Assembly (NCBI GenBank): GCA_033239525.1
Contig: BSYO01000003.1
Span: 1 to 64,000 of the forward strand
Direction of reading: 5' to 3'
Source of the DNA: Nepenthes gracilis
Taxonomy: Eukaryota; Streptophyta; Magnoliopsida; Caryophyllales; Nepenthaceae
Length of the DNA stretch: 64,000 nucleotides
Shown here piece after piece: positions 15,481-25,810 of this stretch; the first letter of the stretch is position 1; each line of letters opens with the position of its first letter. The notes under the pieces were generated by a model. The model was not told the DNA's origin, did not search any database, and was given only the letters and a program-made list of their open reading frames with translations. Position numbers and translations under genes: made by a program.

Positions 15481-16197
15481 GACCACACGCTTGCACAACA
15501 CCGATAGCCAAGAAGAGCACGAAGCTGTTTTTGTCAAATTCTGTTTTTATAACAATTTCCACACACATCACTGATTTAATAGCATTTAGAGAGGAAGAGG
15601 ATGACGGAACAGTTGCAAATTAACAGAAGAGTTACTTGCCTGAAGCGATGGGTAGGTTTTACCGTTGGCAAGGGTTCAACGACGACAACGACACAAACAG
15701 ATGACGGCAACGGCAACTAACAGCGAACGTCGGTGGCACACCTCCGGACCCAGAATGGCGACGGCAACGACTTCGACTGTAGCAATCGACAAGGGTTTGT
15801 GATGGTGGCTTCGGCATCGATTGACGACGGCGACACTTCCTCTGGCTCCAGCTTACAACGGCGATTACAGCTCCAGATGACGGTGACTCTGGCACAGGAA
15901 GCTTCGACTGCAGAGGCTCGGACGACCGACACCACTATCACACGCCTCTATTTATAACCCATTACAACCGTCTACTGATTAAATGAGGGTAAACAACGGT
16001 CGATTGAATGAATGAGGAAACGAAAACGAACGTTGGCGATCAAGAAGGAGCAACGGAAGAGAGGCGAACGGAGTGTAACTAAGAGGGGAGACGGGTGAGA
16101 GAAACGGCAGCAGGGGAAAGGGGAAATAAGCATCCAGAAAGAGATGAAGTGCCACAATACTTAATCATCATTAATTATATTTACATTTCAATATTCT
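15481..16197 (-). repeat. Del/Tekay-like LTR fragment, left piece (interrupted by element 2)
   Basis: Read on minus, this segment has a TATA box (GTTATAAATAGAGG, near 15950) and a CAGGCAAGTA-type splice donor (near 15640), as the LTRs of element 4 do. Without element 2, its right edge (16197) joins an AT-rich stretch at 26705-26956. That stretch ends in the Del/Tekay LTR start motif (minus TGTAATATATTG). The left limit is uncertain because of the microsatellite, and the assignment is moderate. Confidence 0.45.
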
Positions 16198-17048
16198 TGT
16201 TGCATCCTGAGTCCTCGATTATCGTACGAATTAGAGAGCTTTTGAATTCCTAGCCGTTCTGAAGCGTTCGCGAAAGGGTCCGATCTCCGTCTCTGTTAAC
16301 CTGAGGCCTACACAACACAATCAATGAATAAGAGGTCAGAGGTTCGACGAGATTTCTCCCACAAAGGCCACTCCGACGCTCAAGTGAACAAATTCCCGCA
16401 ATGAACGAAAACGGTGCACATGCTGAGAGGTGCGCGGAAGCATACTGCAAATGCGTGGGTGGTACGTGTATGTTTATGTGAGAGAGTAATGAGGGGGTGG
16501 TGGGAGGCCTGGCTCCCTAGGTACACCGCTATGGGCGGCTAACTTCCTATCGCCTGAGTATACTCAGGAGTTTGGATCCGAAGGATAGCTTGTAAACTTA
16601 AGGCACGCGACACTGAGTTAATTGTCCCGGATCTGATCGGTCCCTGTCTTTGTTGAAGAAGAGGGATTTTATAGGTCCCCTAATAAGGGGCTTTTAGCAT
16701 GAGAACTCCTATTGCTAGGGTTCATTGGCCGCTGATCGCTATCGACGATTATTGATTTACTGTCATTTTGCGGTGGCGGGCGGGACAAACGCCACGCTCT
16801 CTCCCTTTGCCGGGATTGGCGGGTCGCCTATGGAATGTCTAAACTAGCTTTGTGAAGATTAATCTGTTTCTTCATTGGTGATTTGCCTTTTTCTATTTCT
16901 GGTTTGCAGCAGCTGTAGGAGGCTCGTTATTTGCTGATTGTGGGCTACCACATAGGCGTCCCGTGTCATTGGGCTTTGATGGCCCATTAGGCACCTGTTC
17001 TGTGGGCTGGGCTCCAGATCTTCTTGGGCTTTAGTATTTGACCCAACA
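16198..17048 (-). repeat. 3' LTR of Tat element 2
   Basis: This 851 bp segment matches 25811-26699 along its length, for example TGAGAGGTGCGCGGA and GGCCTxxGCTCCCTAGGTACAC. On minus it begins TGTTGGGTCAAATACTAAAG and ends GCAACA. The base content just upstream of it in sense (GGCGCTAG) is not a clear polypurine tract. Confidence 0.92.
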
Positions 17049-18420
17049 CTAGCGCCACATGCACAGGCTGAAGCGGCCGTGCATGGGCCCCTTCGCAATA
17101 CGATTTCCATCGAGATGCTCCAACACTTGTTATCTTCTGGGCTCGCATCTTCCTCGGGCATCTACGTAGGCTTTTCTGTCGCTGCAGGGATTCAGTGCCT
17201 GAATTGGAAGAATTTGCATGCCTGGGGTTGCATCTGATTTGAGGGCTTTTCCTATTCCATGAAAGACATTCGCTGGGAGGCATGCCTCGCCAAGCACAAG
17301 AAGGGTGCCTGTTTCGCCTATAAATTGGAGGGCTCCTTAGCGAGTGTAGTGCATCCTTTGGCTGTCTTTGAGGGAACAATGCGAAGGCTTTGGCTTGCTC
17401 CACCTTCGGTGGGGATCCGCGAAGGAGTTGGATGGACTAGCTAGAGATCCGAAATTCTTAGAGAAGACTGTCTTCACGCCAGCGCTGCGGCCGATTCCTC
17501 ATGCTAATGAGGGTGGCTCGGCCACTCTGCTGTTATCGCATGCCTCCCCTCCATGGTACGAGTCGCCCAAAGCGCTGTGAGATAGCGGTGGAACTTTTAC
17601 GGGGGTGTTTTTTGCCAGTAAAGTGCGTCGCTCACGATCTCCACTTCACTTGGTTCATACGCAGGCCGTGGAGGCAGAGAGGGGAGCCCCGGTGAGGGAA
17701 CTACAGGGTTTTCTCCTTTTTGGTCCCTCCCGGAGGCTCTTGAGCTGGGTGTTGGTTCTGTCTCGGTGGATAACACTGGGATCGTCTCCACGTGGGCAGA
17801 CCAACACGCGACTACCCCTGGTGGCTTGTTGGGTAACCAGCGGCGAGGCCGCGGTGATCTCATGTGGATCACGTTCCCCAAGCTTGCTCAGACATTGGGG
17901 ACAGTTGCCGTGAGGCCTGAGCCCCGAGCCATATCTTCTTCCTCTTTCTTGTACCTTTACTACTACAAATCTTATACTTTGTAAGGAAAGCCTTAATTAA
18001 TAAAAGTAGTAGTCCATTTGTCTTTATTCTTCCATCTTGTAGCGTGAACTTTCTCTTACTGATCGCTTTCCTCCGACATGTAGCACCATGTTTCGCGTGC
18101 TCGAGTATCTTCAGACGCTTGTGGTTAGTTTTGCTGGTTCTGCCCCTTGAGCCTATATACTGACCGTCGTTGGGGCAACGCGGCTCAAGGGCAGCCAGTG
18201 ACGTCGAGGGCCGCGGAGGCTGGAACGCCACTAACAGCGGTCACATCCATCTGTCTATCTGGCGCATTAAGTGCGCAGGAGATCGAGGGGCGCTGCGTCA
18301 TGATGATTTGCCTTCGAAAAGCGCGAGGCTTCAGTGATTCTCCATGTGAAGCGCACTCGTTGGCGTTGTTCTGGCACTCCTTGCCTTCAGAGTGCAGCCA
18401 TTTTTGGGAAGAACTCCGGC
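17049..18420 (+). other. Unassigned GC-rich segment between 3' LTR and antisense ORFs, element 2
   Basis: Several overlapping frames are open on both strands, but none matches a family I know. A possible polyadenylation context (TTAATTAATAAAAGTAG) lies at 17992-18008 on the plus strand. The segment may be an untranslated or promoter region for the antisense genes. Confidence 0.35.
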
Positions 18421-18430
18421 TATATAAACG
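18421..18430 (+). promoter_or_regulatory. TATA box upstream of short antisense ORF
   Basis: TATATAAACG lies 106 bp upstream of the ATG at 18536, on the plus strand and so antisense to gag-pol of element 2. The spacing would suit a short 5' UTR. This is inference from the motif only. Confidence 0.5.
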
Positions 18431-18535
18431 CACAAACCCCTTCTCAAATAACGTGCTCTGCTACTTCTTTGGCAGCGTGAAGTTTTGTATTGCTTGCGAT
18501 CCTTCCTTCTTTCGCTTGCTCTTGCTGCAATCCTA

Positions 18536-19209
18536 ATGGAGGAGTCGTCTTTATTGTCCAGATCAGGGTATTCTTCCGGAGAGTCCGAAACTGGGACCCA
18601 TGCTTCGAGGATCCCGAGTGTCGCCACATCGGAGGGGCGTCACTCGGAGGCTAATGTCGTGGGCCCTGTGCGATTCCCGAGGGCGCCTCTAGGATTTGAA
18701 AGGGCGGAGAGGTCCACCGCCTCGCGGGAGCGTGGCTTAGGGAGGGCGGATTTCTCGCTTCGACAGGTTGCCAGGGTGGTCGAAGACGTCGAAGACTAGA
18801 TGCAAGCTACGGTAGCGGAGACAGAGCAGATAAGGACCCGCGCCTCACACTTTGAGGAAGCATGGGCAGAATCGGAGGCAAGGGTGTCCAAGCTCGCCAA
18901 TGCTAGCATGGGGGCTCAAGCCTGCATTTTGGCTCTTCAAGAAGAGCGTGAGTAGCTACAGCGACAATTTGGGACGAAGGTCATGCAGATGGGGACTGAG
19001 ATGAGGTCGAGGTTCTTGCAGTAGGAAGTTGGCCCTGCACTAGAAAGGAACTTCCAGGACGGCATCCATCTCAGCAGGAGACTAGTCTCGCTGGAGGACC
19101 CGAACTTTCGCATCAGCGTCCTGGATTCTCCAAACTCCAGTGCCCGGACACGCACAGACCTGGTGGAGTATTCGACACCAGGTTCCTCTGCGGCGCATGA
19201 GGGATGTTA
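18536..19209 (+). pseudogene. Short antisense ORF of element 2, coiled-coil type
   Basis: From the ATG at 18536 one frame runs about 220 codons with four internal TAG stops and ends at TAA 19207-19209. The N-terminus is Ser/Glu-rich (MEESSLLSRSGYSSGESE). The middle is rich in Glu, Ala, Gln and Arg, as in a coiled coil. The C-terminus contains NFQDGIHLSRRLVSLEDPNF, which resembles QFWDGIRLCHRIASLAVPDF in the longer antisense ORF. It looks like a shortened paralogue lacking the N-terminal PF04195-like domain. All internal stops are TAG and lie in one frame, which suggests point decay. No function can be assigned. Confidence 0.5.
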
Positions 19210-19663
19210 AATGTATCCCACTATAGTAAGCTACTGTAACAAGTTATTAATGAATATCATAATGAAATTCAACACCTGGCCTCACCATTTTATTTTACAT
19301 GGTTTGTTGTGGCTGAATGATTTATTTTCATTCCCATGCGTTTCTTTCGGAAGTCCCACTGTCGTCCTTTTTGACGACTGAAATCCCTGCATTAAATGTG
19401 GATGTGACAGCAGGGATCTTCGTCAGGTGGCTGAAGCGATATTGATTTGGAGTCTAACAAACGGTCATGATTGTTGACCGCTCTGGGACCCGTGACCTTC
19501 CATAGGGCAGGCACGCTGCCCAGCCACTCTGTGGAGGCGTCGCTTGGGTTTCCCGCACGTTGGCACTTCGTTGCTTATTTAAACCTAGCCTTCTAGAAAA
19601 TTTCCTTTATTTGTTTCCTTGCGCTGAAAATTTTCCAATCTTGTCCCACACGGTTAGAGAGAG

Positions 19664-21628
19664 ATGGCAAAGAAGAGAGCGTCTCCTTCCTCCTCGCGAA
19701 CTTCTAAGGCGAGTCGGCATGGGGTCGACAACACAGGGTCTGTCTTGACGACCAGCGCCATCGCCGCTCTGATGGTAGATTATGGGATCCCCAACGGTTT
19801 GGGTTACCGTGCTCCTGGTTCTGTGGATAGAGTCAACGCTCCACCAGATGGCTTTGTCACAGTTTACGAGAACCATCGAGAGGGGGCTACGTTATCCCAT
19901 ACCATACACTCTGTATGCGCTGGTGGAGGTCTTGGGCGTTCCTGTGGCGAGGCTTCACCCTAACGCCCTTCGTTATCTTGTCTCGTTGTGTATCTTTGCT
20001 CGCATTTATGGTGGCTCTTTCGACGCCAAGGCGGCTAGGTTGATCTTTTGCTTCTCGAAGTTGGAAGACTGGATTTTCATGTTGCCGAATACCGACTTCT
20101 ACTTTCGAGGGACCAATCCTGACTCTGTAAAGAATTGGAAGAGCCAATTCTTCTTCTTGCAGGAGCCCCCTAACTCTGAGCTTTCGCTTGAGTGGGGCCC
20201 AATTTCGGAGTTCTTTAAGGAGAAAGTGTCGACGGATGATGCCAAGGAAGCGGCGGAGTTAGTCGCCGCCATTGAATCCCATATGGCAAAGTTCTCCATC
20301 CAGGGCTACTTTTTGATATCTATTGCATTTGAGGCCGTTGAGTGGGGGCCTTCGTCAGGCTGGTGCATTGCCGGTCCTACAAAAAAGGATCCTAGGGAAG
20401 TCGCCATTCCCCCACCGTTCGGAAGGGACGAGGAGGAGAATTGTTCGTTACTAGAATTGTCTTCAGATGATGAGGAGATTGAGGCTTCCTTGAAGAGGTT
20501 GAGGGAGGCCGGAGGCACCTCCACGCGGAGGTCATAGAGGTTGGCTGCTGGCTTTACTGCGCGGGTTCGGGCTCCAGTCCTGGAGGCGACGTCAAGTGTC
20601 GGGCCTCAGGAGGAGGCCGATGAACCCATTCCGATTCCCGTCATGGCGTTAGCTGAGTACAGTGTCCCTGAAGTGGGGTTTCATTCTGGTGAGGAGTCTT
20701 CTGCGCACTCCTTTGTCGATTTGGTCAAGGAGGCGGCTCCAGGCACGGCGGGTGGCGTGTTGGTCCTCGGTGACCCGGAGGAAGCATTTACGCCAGTGCC
20801 AGCGCTGGAGTTAGAGGGATCTTCAGAGCCGGTTGTGATCTTTGCGGAGCCAATTTCAAAGGGGGGATCCTAAAGGACGTCCCTGTGGCGTTGGAGGAGG
20901 AAGTGGTATCGGAGGCCAGCCTGCCGAGCGCTGAGACGGCTGTGGGAGAGATGGCTTCGGAGTCGGAGCCCCCAAGTGTTTCTTTGCCTTCCACGCTTCT
21001 GAACTACCCGAGCCCCGCGGGAGTCGCGGTTGAACACGAGGAGCCCTTGGGCGCGTCTGCGTCGGGAGATTTAGCATGTCCTTCGGACGTAGCTTCCGCT
21101 CAGGTACAAAAGCTCTGAACTGGTCGTTCTTCTGCAGTCATAATTTTGGGCATTCTTCTGATTTCTCCATTTTCCACATAGATTCCAAAGGATGCCGGCC
21201 CTCTTGATGAGCTTGCCACCCTTTTGCACGTTGTTTAGTGCACGAGAGCCAAGGTTGCTTCCCTTCAAGAGGACAGCGAGCGGGCGCAAGAGGAAGTTAG
21301 GCGCTTGAAGGACAAGAATGGGCAACGTGCATCAGAGGCCGCACGTCTGCAGCTGGAGGCGGAATAGCTGAAAGAGGCGCTCATCGTTCTCGAAGACGAC
21401 AATTCACGCTTGTCCAGGGATCTAAGGGGTCGGCTCACTCTGTCGGAGGCGGATCTCGTGATGGATACTCAGTTTTGGGATGGCATTCGCCTGTGCCACA
21501 GGATTGCTTCTCTTGCAGTTCCTGACTTCTCGGAAGGAGTCTTCCACCCTGGCAATGTTGGGGTTCGGGACAGGTCTCACCTAAGGAATTTCCTTGGGAA
21601 GGCTGGTCTGTCTGACCCTCCACAGTAG
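19664..21628 (+). pseudogene. Long antisense ORF of element 2 (PF04195-like, coiled coil, one intron)
   Basis: The start ATG at 19664 gives MAKKRASPSSSRTSKASRHG. The conserved domain follows: DYGIPNGLGYR, then a one-base shift in a G run (19882-19886), then LVEVLGVPVARLHPNALRYL and NPDSVKNWKSQFFFLQ. This pattern matches the plant family described as putative gypsy-type transposon (Pfam PF04195). A linker EASLKRLREAGGTSTRRS ends in TAG (20535), where element 1 has Trp. An acidic Pro/Glu-rich region holds a second shift in a G run (20861-20866). An intron lies at 21104-21181. A coiled-coil tail (ASLQEDSERAQEEVRRLKD) has two TAG stops, and the end is DRSHLRNFLGKAGLSDPPQ. It runs opposite to gag-pol and is likely transcribed on its own. 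Its role is unknown; it is dead in this copy. Confidence 0.75.
21104..21181 (+). other. Intron of the long antisense ORF, element 2
   Basis: The boundaries are GCTCAG|GTACAAAAG and TTCCACATAG|ATTCC (78 nt). Introns of 77 nt (14494-14570) and 88 nt (51702-51789) sit at the corresponding place in elements 1 and 3, just before the coiled-coil part. Confidence 0.7.
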
Positions 21629-22281
21629 TATTATCTGTATACATTGCTTTTCTTTCCTCTTCTCACTTTTACTTCACCCCTTTTTTTGTACTCGTGAATG
21701 AAAAGCAGCTCCTTTCTCATTTGTAGACATTGTCTCCCAATGTGATCCGTGAGGTCGCGTCTCACGTTCAACGTCTAAGCTTGTGAAACTATTGTCGCCA
21801 AGGCTCCAATCCGGTGCCTTCTTGCGCTGTACTCGTCTTTCTTCTGAAGATGTCGTCGCATCTCGCACTTATAATGGGAGGCTCGATCCAGAAAAGTGGA
21901 CATCGTCGCAAGTCAGTGGAGCCGCACTAAGGGCCAGTTGGGTTTTCTGGCCGTGGCAGCAAGACTCCGGGTCTAGGTCTTTCATTGTACGGTATCTGCG
22001 TGAGGTGCGTGGCCCCTACTCAAGGCGTCATTGCTACCATGTACAAGGTCCTAGCCCTCGACTATCATAGACTGTGGATGCTCTCTTCTTCATGAGAAGG
22101 TCGCCACACGCCTACGATTCTTGCCCCCTAAGGTTTTAGTGGCCGCAAGTTGGGAAGCTTCAAAAGTCCCCAGGCCTAATGTTTTGACCGTCTGGGTCGT
22201 TTGGCGTGAGGCCAAGGTAGTGGGTCACTGGGACCCTTATGATGTAGAGTCAAAGTCCAGATGTGTCCGCTTTCGGACCGT
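21629..22281 (-). other. Conserved noncoding spacer, element 2
   Basis: No gene is seen. It is the counterpart of 13421-13999 and 42441-42949: the region between the antisense ORF end and the post-pol repeat. Confidence 0.45.
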
Positions 22282-22430
22282 TCGACGCATGGTCGAGGCT
22301 CCGACGAGACCGCTGATGGGCCACTTGGCCCGAGGCAAGGTTTCTAGACCGCTTTGGGCCACTCGACGGAAGGTCGAGGTTTTGAGGTGGCCGCTCATAG
22401 GCCGCTTGACACGGTGCTAAGGCCTCGTTT
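22282..22430 (-). repeat. ~81 bp post-pol tandem repeat of element 2
   Basis: About two units are present. TCGACGCATGGTCGAGG at 22282 recurs as TCGACGGAAGGTCGAGG at 22363 (period 81 bp), with GGGCCACTTGGCC-type motifs between them. It corresponds to the four-unit arrays of elements 1 and 3. Confidence 0.6.
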
Positions 22431-22659
22431 TACGGAAGAACGATTGTCCTCCCGACTTAGGGGCAATCTAGGTCGTATTATTTTTGGAATGATATGCATG
22501 CTAACACTTCACACGAATGGAGATGCAGGCTAACAAGAATAATTAATTTTATTAAGCAAAAACTTGATGCATGTACAAGCACTCTACAGAATGCGTGTGT
22601 GTGCCTTACCTGGGTTGGTGCTGCGTCACTGATAGTATTTTGTTACGTTGGTGGCGTTC

Positions 22660-23890
22660 TAGGTCCGAGGACCTAGTTTGCCATTCTGGGCGCGTAACTT
22701 GTACGCTCCGCCTCGGAGGATTACGGAGATGAGGAATGGGCCTTCCCACCCAGGGGAGAGTTTGTTCCTATTCGTGGCTTTTCCCGCCATCTCTACGCTC
22801 CGGAGGACCAGATCTCCAACCTCAAGTGGGCGAGCTTTCACGCGCTTGTTGTAGTACTGCACGATATGCTGTTGATAAGCCGCAATCCGCAGGCGGGCTG
22901 CGTCTCAAACTTCTAGAAGTAGGTCAAGGCTTTCCTGGAGTCTGTGAGAGTTGGTGGTTGGATCGAAACATTCGACCCGCAGGCAAGGTAATCCTACTTC
23001 AACGGGGACTACGGCCTCAGCCCTGTAGCAGAGGCTGAAGGGTGTCTTTCTCGTCGATTCCTGTAGGGTTTTTGGTATGACCAGAGTATGGAAGGTAGCT
23101 CTTCGACCCACGAGCCCCCTGTGTCCTCCAGCTTGGTCTTTAGCCCATACAGCAGCAAGCGGTTGGTTACTTCAACCTGTCCATTGGCCTGAGGGTACGC
23201 CACGGACCTATGGTCTAGCCTGATGCGTAAATCTATGCAATACCTTGTGAACCGTTTGTCGGTGAACTGGATTCCGTTGTCGGTCAATATGACCTCGGAA
23301 TCCCAAAGCGGCAGACGATGTTTTAACGGAGGAATTCCGTTGCGTTCTGCTCCGTGATTTGTGCTAGAGGGATTGCTTCTACCTTTTTGGTGAAATAGTC
23401 AATCCCAACAATTAGGAACTTCCTTTGCCCGGAGGCCAAAGGTAGCGCTCTGAGGATGTCGAGCCTTCATTGCGCAAATGGCCATGGGGACTGAAGGCTG
23501 CGTAACTCTGTGTGCGGTAGGTGCGTCGTGAAACTGTGGACTTGGCAGTTCTCGCATTTCCTGACAAATTCCATGGCATCTTGCTTCAGGGTTGGCCAAT
23601 AGAGACATTATCGCATGATTTTGAACGCAACGTTCTTTCCCCCAATGTGCAAGCCACATATGCCGATGTGTACTTTACTCAGAGCGTACTCGGCTTCCTC
23701 GGGGATAATACATTTCAGGAAGGGAGTAGAATATCCCCGCCTGTACAGCCTCCTGTCGAGAAGCGTGTACCAGCCTGCTGTCTTTTTGATCCGTTTGGCC
23801 TCGTTGGCGTTGTAGGGAAGAGTTCCATTGGTTAGGTACTTTCTATACGGAGTCATCCAATTGTCCCCTCCATCGACCTGTAGCACTTAT
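22660..23890 (-). pseudogene. Integrase of Tat element 2
   Basis: Integrase inserts the DNA copy into the genome. On minus the zinc-binding region reads VHIGICGLHIGGKNVAFKIM (about 23610-23700). The catalytic core is visible as TDNGIQF (Asp, near 23280) and SVAYPQANGQVEVTNR (Glu, near 23180), and the C-terminal part as YYNKRVKARPLEVGDLVLR and NKLSPGWEGPF (22660-22862). The pieces lie in different frames, so several indels have broken it. It is the most complete integrase among the three Tat copies, though not intact. Confidence 0.85.
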
Positions 23891-24080
23891 TGGTCTAAGG
23901 AGTCGATACTAGGTGCAGCCAAAGTCTCCCTCGGTTCCCTGGTGTACTGTTCTAGGGATCCCGTAGCTGCGACCCTGGCCAACCGGTCAACTTTTCAGTT
24001 GTCGGACCTAGGGACTGTTTCATCAGGAAGTGGTAGAACCCCTGGATCAAGGTCTTCGCCTTCACCAGGTATTTCATGAG

Positions 24081-24491
24081 CTAAACTTTTGATGCTTCAA
24101 AGATTCCTTGGATCTGGTTGACCACGAGTTTGGAGTCGCTATATATGACCAATGATTTTTCGGAACATTCCTTGGCCAGGCGAAGTCCTGCGAGAAGGGC
24201 AATGTACTCTGCCACGTTGTTGGTAGCTAGGAAGGTTAGCGTGATAGAATATGTAATCTCTGCGCCGTCCGGAGTCTTTAGTACGACTCCAACTCCGCTA
24301 CCTGCTTGAGTGGATGATCCGTCCACGCTCAGGGTCCACACCGGGACGTCGAGGTCTCCCGTGCTCCCCCGGCTGCCATGGTCATCTAGAGTTGGGGTCA
24401 CTGTCTCGACAATGAAGTCCGCTAGGGCCTGACCTTTGAAGGCCGACCGAGGTTGAAACCCACATCGAACTCTCCCAGCTCCACAGCCCAC
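24081..24491 (-). pseudogene. Second RNase H of Tat element 2
   Basis: This 136-codon open stretch on minus contains FKGQALADFIVET, SVDGSSTQAGSGVGVVLKT, TNNVAEYIALLAGL and YSDSKLVVNQIQG. The three catalytic acids Asp, Glu and Asp (VDGS, AEY, SDS) are all present, unlike element 1. It ends in a stop after EASKV. This is the extra RNase H typical of Tat elements. Confidence 0.85.
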
Positions 24492-24499
24492 TTGACCAG

Positions 24500-25362
24500 C
24501 CGTCTGAAAGTCTCTAGTTTTTGCAAGATCGACTTCAGAGGTTGATCCGTTAGCATGATGATTCGGTGTGCTTGGAAGTAGCGTGGTAGCTTCCGCGCAG
24601 AATAGATGATCGTCAACGCGATTCTTTATGCGTGCAGATAGCGGGCCTCTATATCTGTCAGTACCCGGCTTATGTAGTATACCGGCCGCTGCGCTCCCTC
24701 ATACTCTCTGACTAGCACGAAGCTGAGGGCAGTTCCTGACGTAGCCAAGTAGAAGTACAGGTCCTCGCCCGTGCACGGCAAGCTCAAGAGAGGTGGGTTG
24801 GTGAGATAGGTTTTCAACTCTTTAAAGGCTTCGTCATATTCCTCGATCCACCGGAATCCTGAGGATTTTGTGCCCCTAAGTGCCTTGAAAAAGGGCAAGT
24901 ACTTCTCCACGGACATGGCGAGGAATCGAGAGAGGGCCGCCAGCCGCTCGATGAGTTTCTGTACTTCTTTCGCCGTCCGCGGAAGGTTCATGTCGAGGAT
25001 GGCCTTGATCTTTTATGGGTTTTCTTGAATACCGCGCTTGGATACGATGAAGCCTAAGAACTTCCCGGAGTTTACCCCGAATGCACATTTGGCAGTGTTG
25101 AGCTTCATCTTGTGCGCCCGGAGAATTTGGAAGGCCTCGTCTAGGTCGCGGATGTGGTTGCTGGCAACCCTACTCTTCACAAACATGTTGTCGACATACA
25201 CTTTCACATTTTCCCAATTTGAGCCTCGAACATCTTGTTCACCAAGCATTAATAGGTTGGCCCGGCATTCTTGAGGCCGAAGGGTATCACCTTGTAGCAG
25301 TATGTCTCTTAATCGGTCATGAAGGAGGTATGCTCCTCGTCCTCAGGGTGCATCTGGATCTA
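24500..25362 (-). pseudogene. RT C-terminal half and first RNase H of Tat element 2
   Basis: On minus, after the deletion junction near 25362, RT resumes at HTSFMTD and CYKVIPFGLKNAGPTY. The active site reads VYVDNMFVKS (YVDD changed to YVDN, so inactive). KLNTAKCAFGVNSGKFLGF follows. After a frame break come LTDIEARY and LVREYEGAQRPVYYISRVL of the first RNase H (24626-24991). RHIIMLTDQPLKSILQ-type sequence ends the segment. Confidence 0.82.
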
Positions 25363-25695
25363 GTTGGTTGTGGCGACTTTCCGCACCGGGGGGCACTCAC
25401 TGTTGGAGTCTGCGGAGGTCGGCCTCCCTTAGCCGTGGGAGTTACAAGGGTTACGCCGCTCAGGGCTCTTCCTCCGATTATCTCGGCTGGGATGGCTTTC
25501 AGGGCCTTTCCTCGCCAAGAGGAGGACATCTGAGATGCTGGAGGGGTAGCTCCCATCCAAGGGGTACCCGTCCGATTGTAGAGGGCATGGAGTACTAGCT
25601 TTACGTTGCCCATGTCCGCAACCAGGCGGCGGACGTCGGGCTCGGGACGAGAGTCCGCGTGGCTTCCCACGGAGGGGTCTTAGCTATGAGCGATG
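25363..25695 (-). pseudogene. gag N-terminus of Tat element 2, fused to RT by deletion
   Basis: On minus, an open stretch (MGSHADSRPEPDVRRLVADM) carries the motif TGTPWMGATPPAS shared with the gag start of element 1. It ends near 25362, where the sequence passes directly into mid-RT. Capsid, zinc knuckle, protease and the RT fingers are all missing. A relic of the original start should lie nearer the primer site (about 25690-25730), but the frame there is broken. Confidence 0.6.
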
Positions 25696-25790
25696 ACGTT
25701 TCTTGTTGGGGCGCTGGCTTGTGCCCTGGTATTCACTATTCTTGATGCTTTGGAATGAAGGTTAGAAGGAGACGCTAGATTTCTTGTCTC

Positions 25791-25809
25791 GTTCCCACAG
25801 ACGGTGCCA
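25791..25809 (-). other. Primer-binding site of Tat element 2
   Basis: On minus, TGGCACCGTCTGTGGGAAC follows the 5' LTR end by one base. It is near-identical to the sites of elements 1 and 3 in the first bases. Confidence 0.7.
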
Positions 25810-25810
25810 T

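Noticed and set aside
16859..17403. Overlapping frames of 100 and 138 codons on minus
   Set aside because: They span the LTR edge and adjacent spacer of element 2 and have no recognisable motif.
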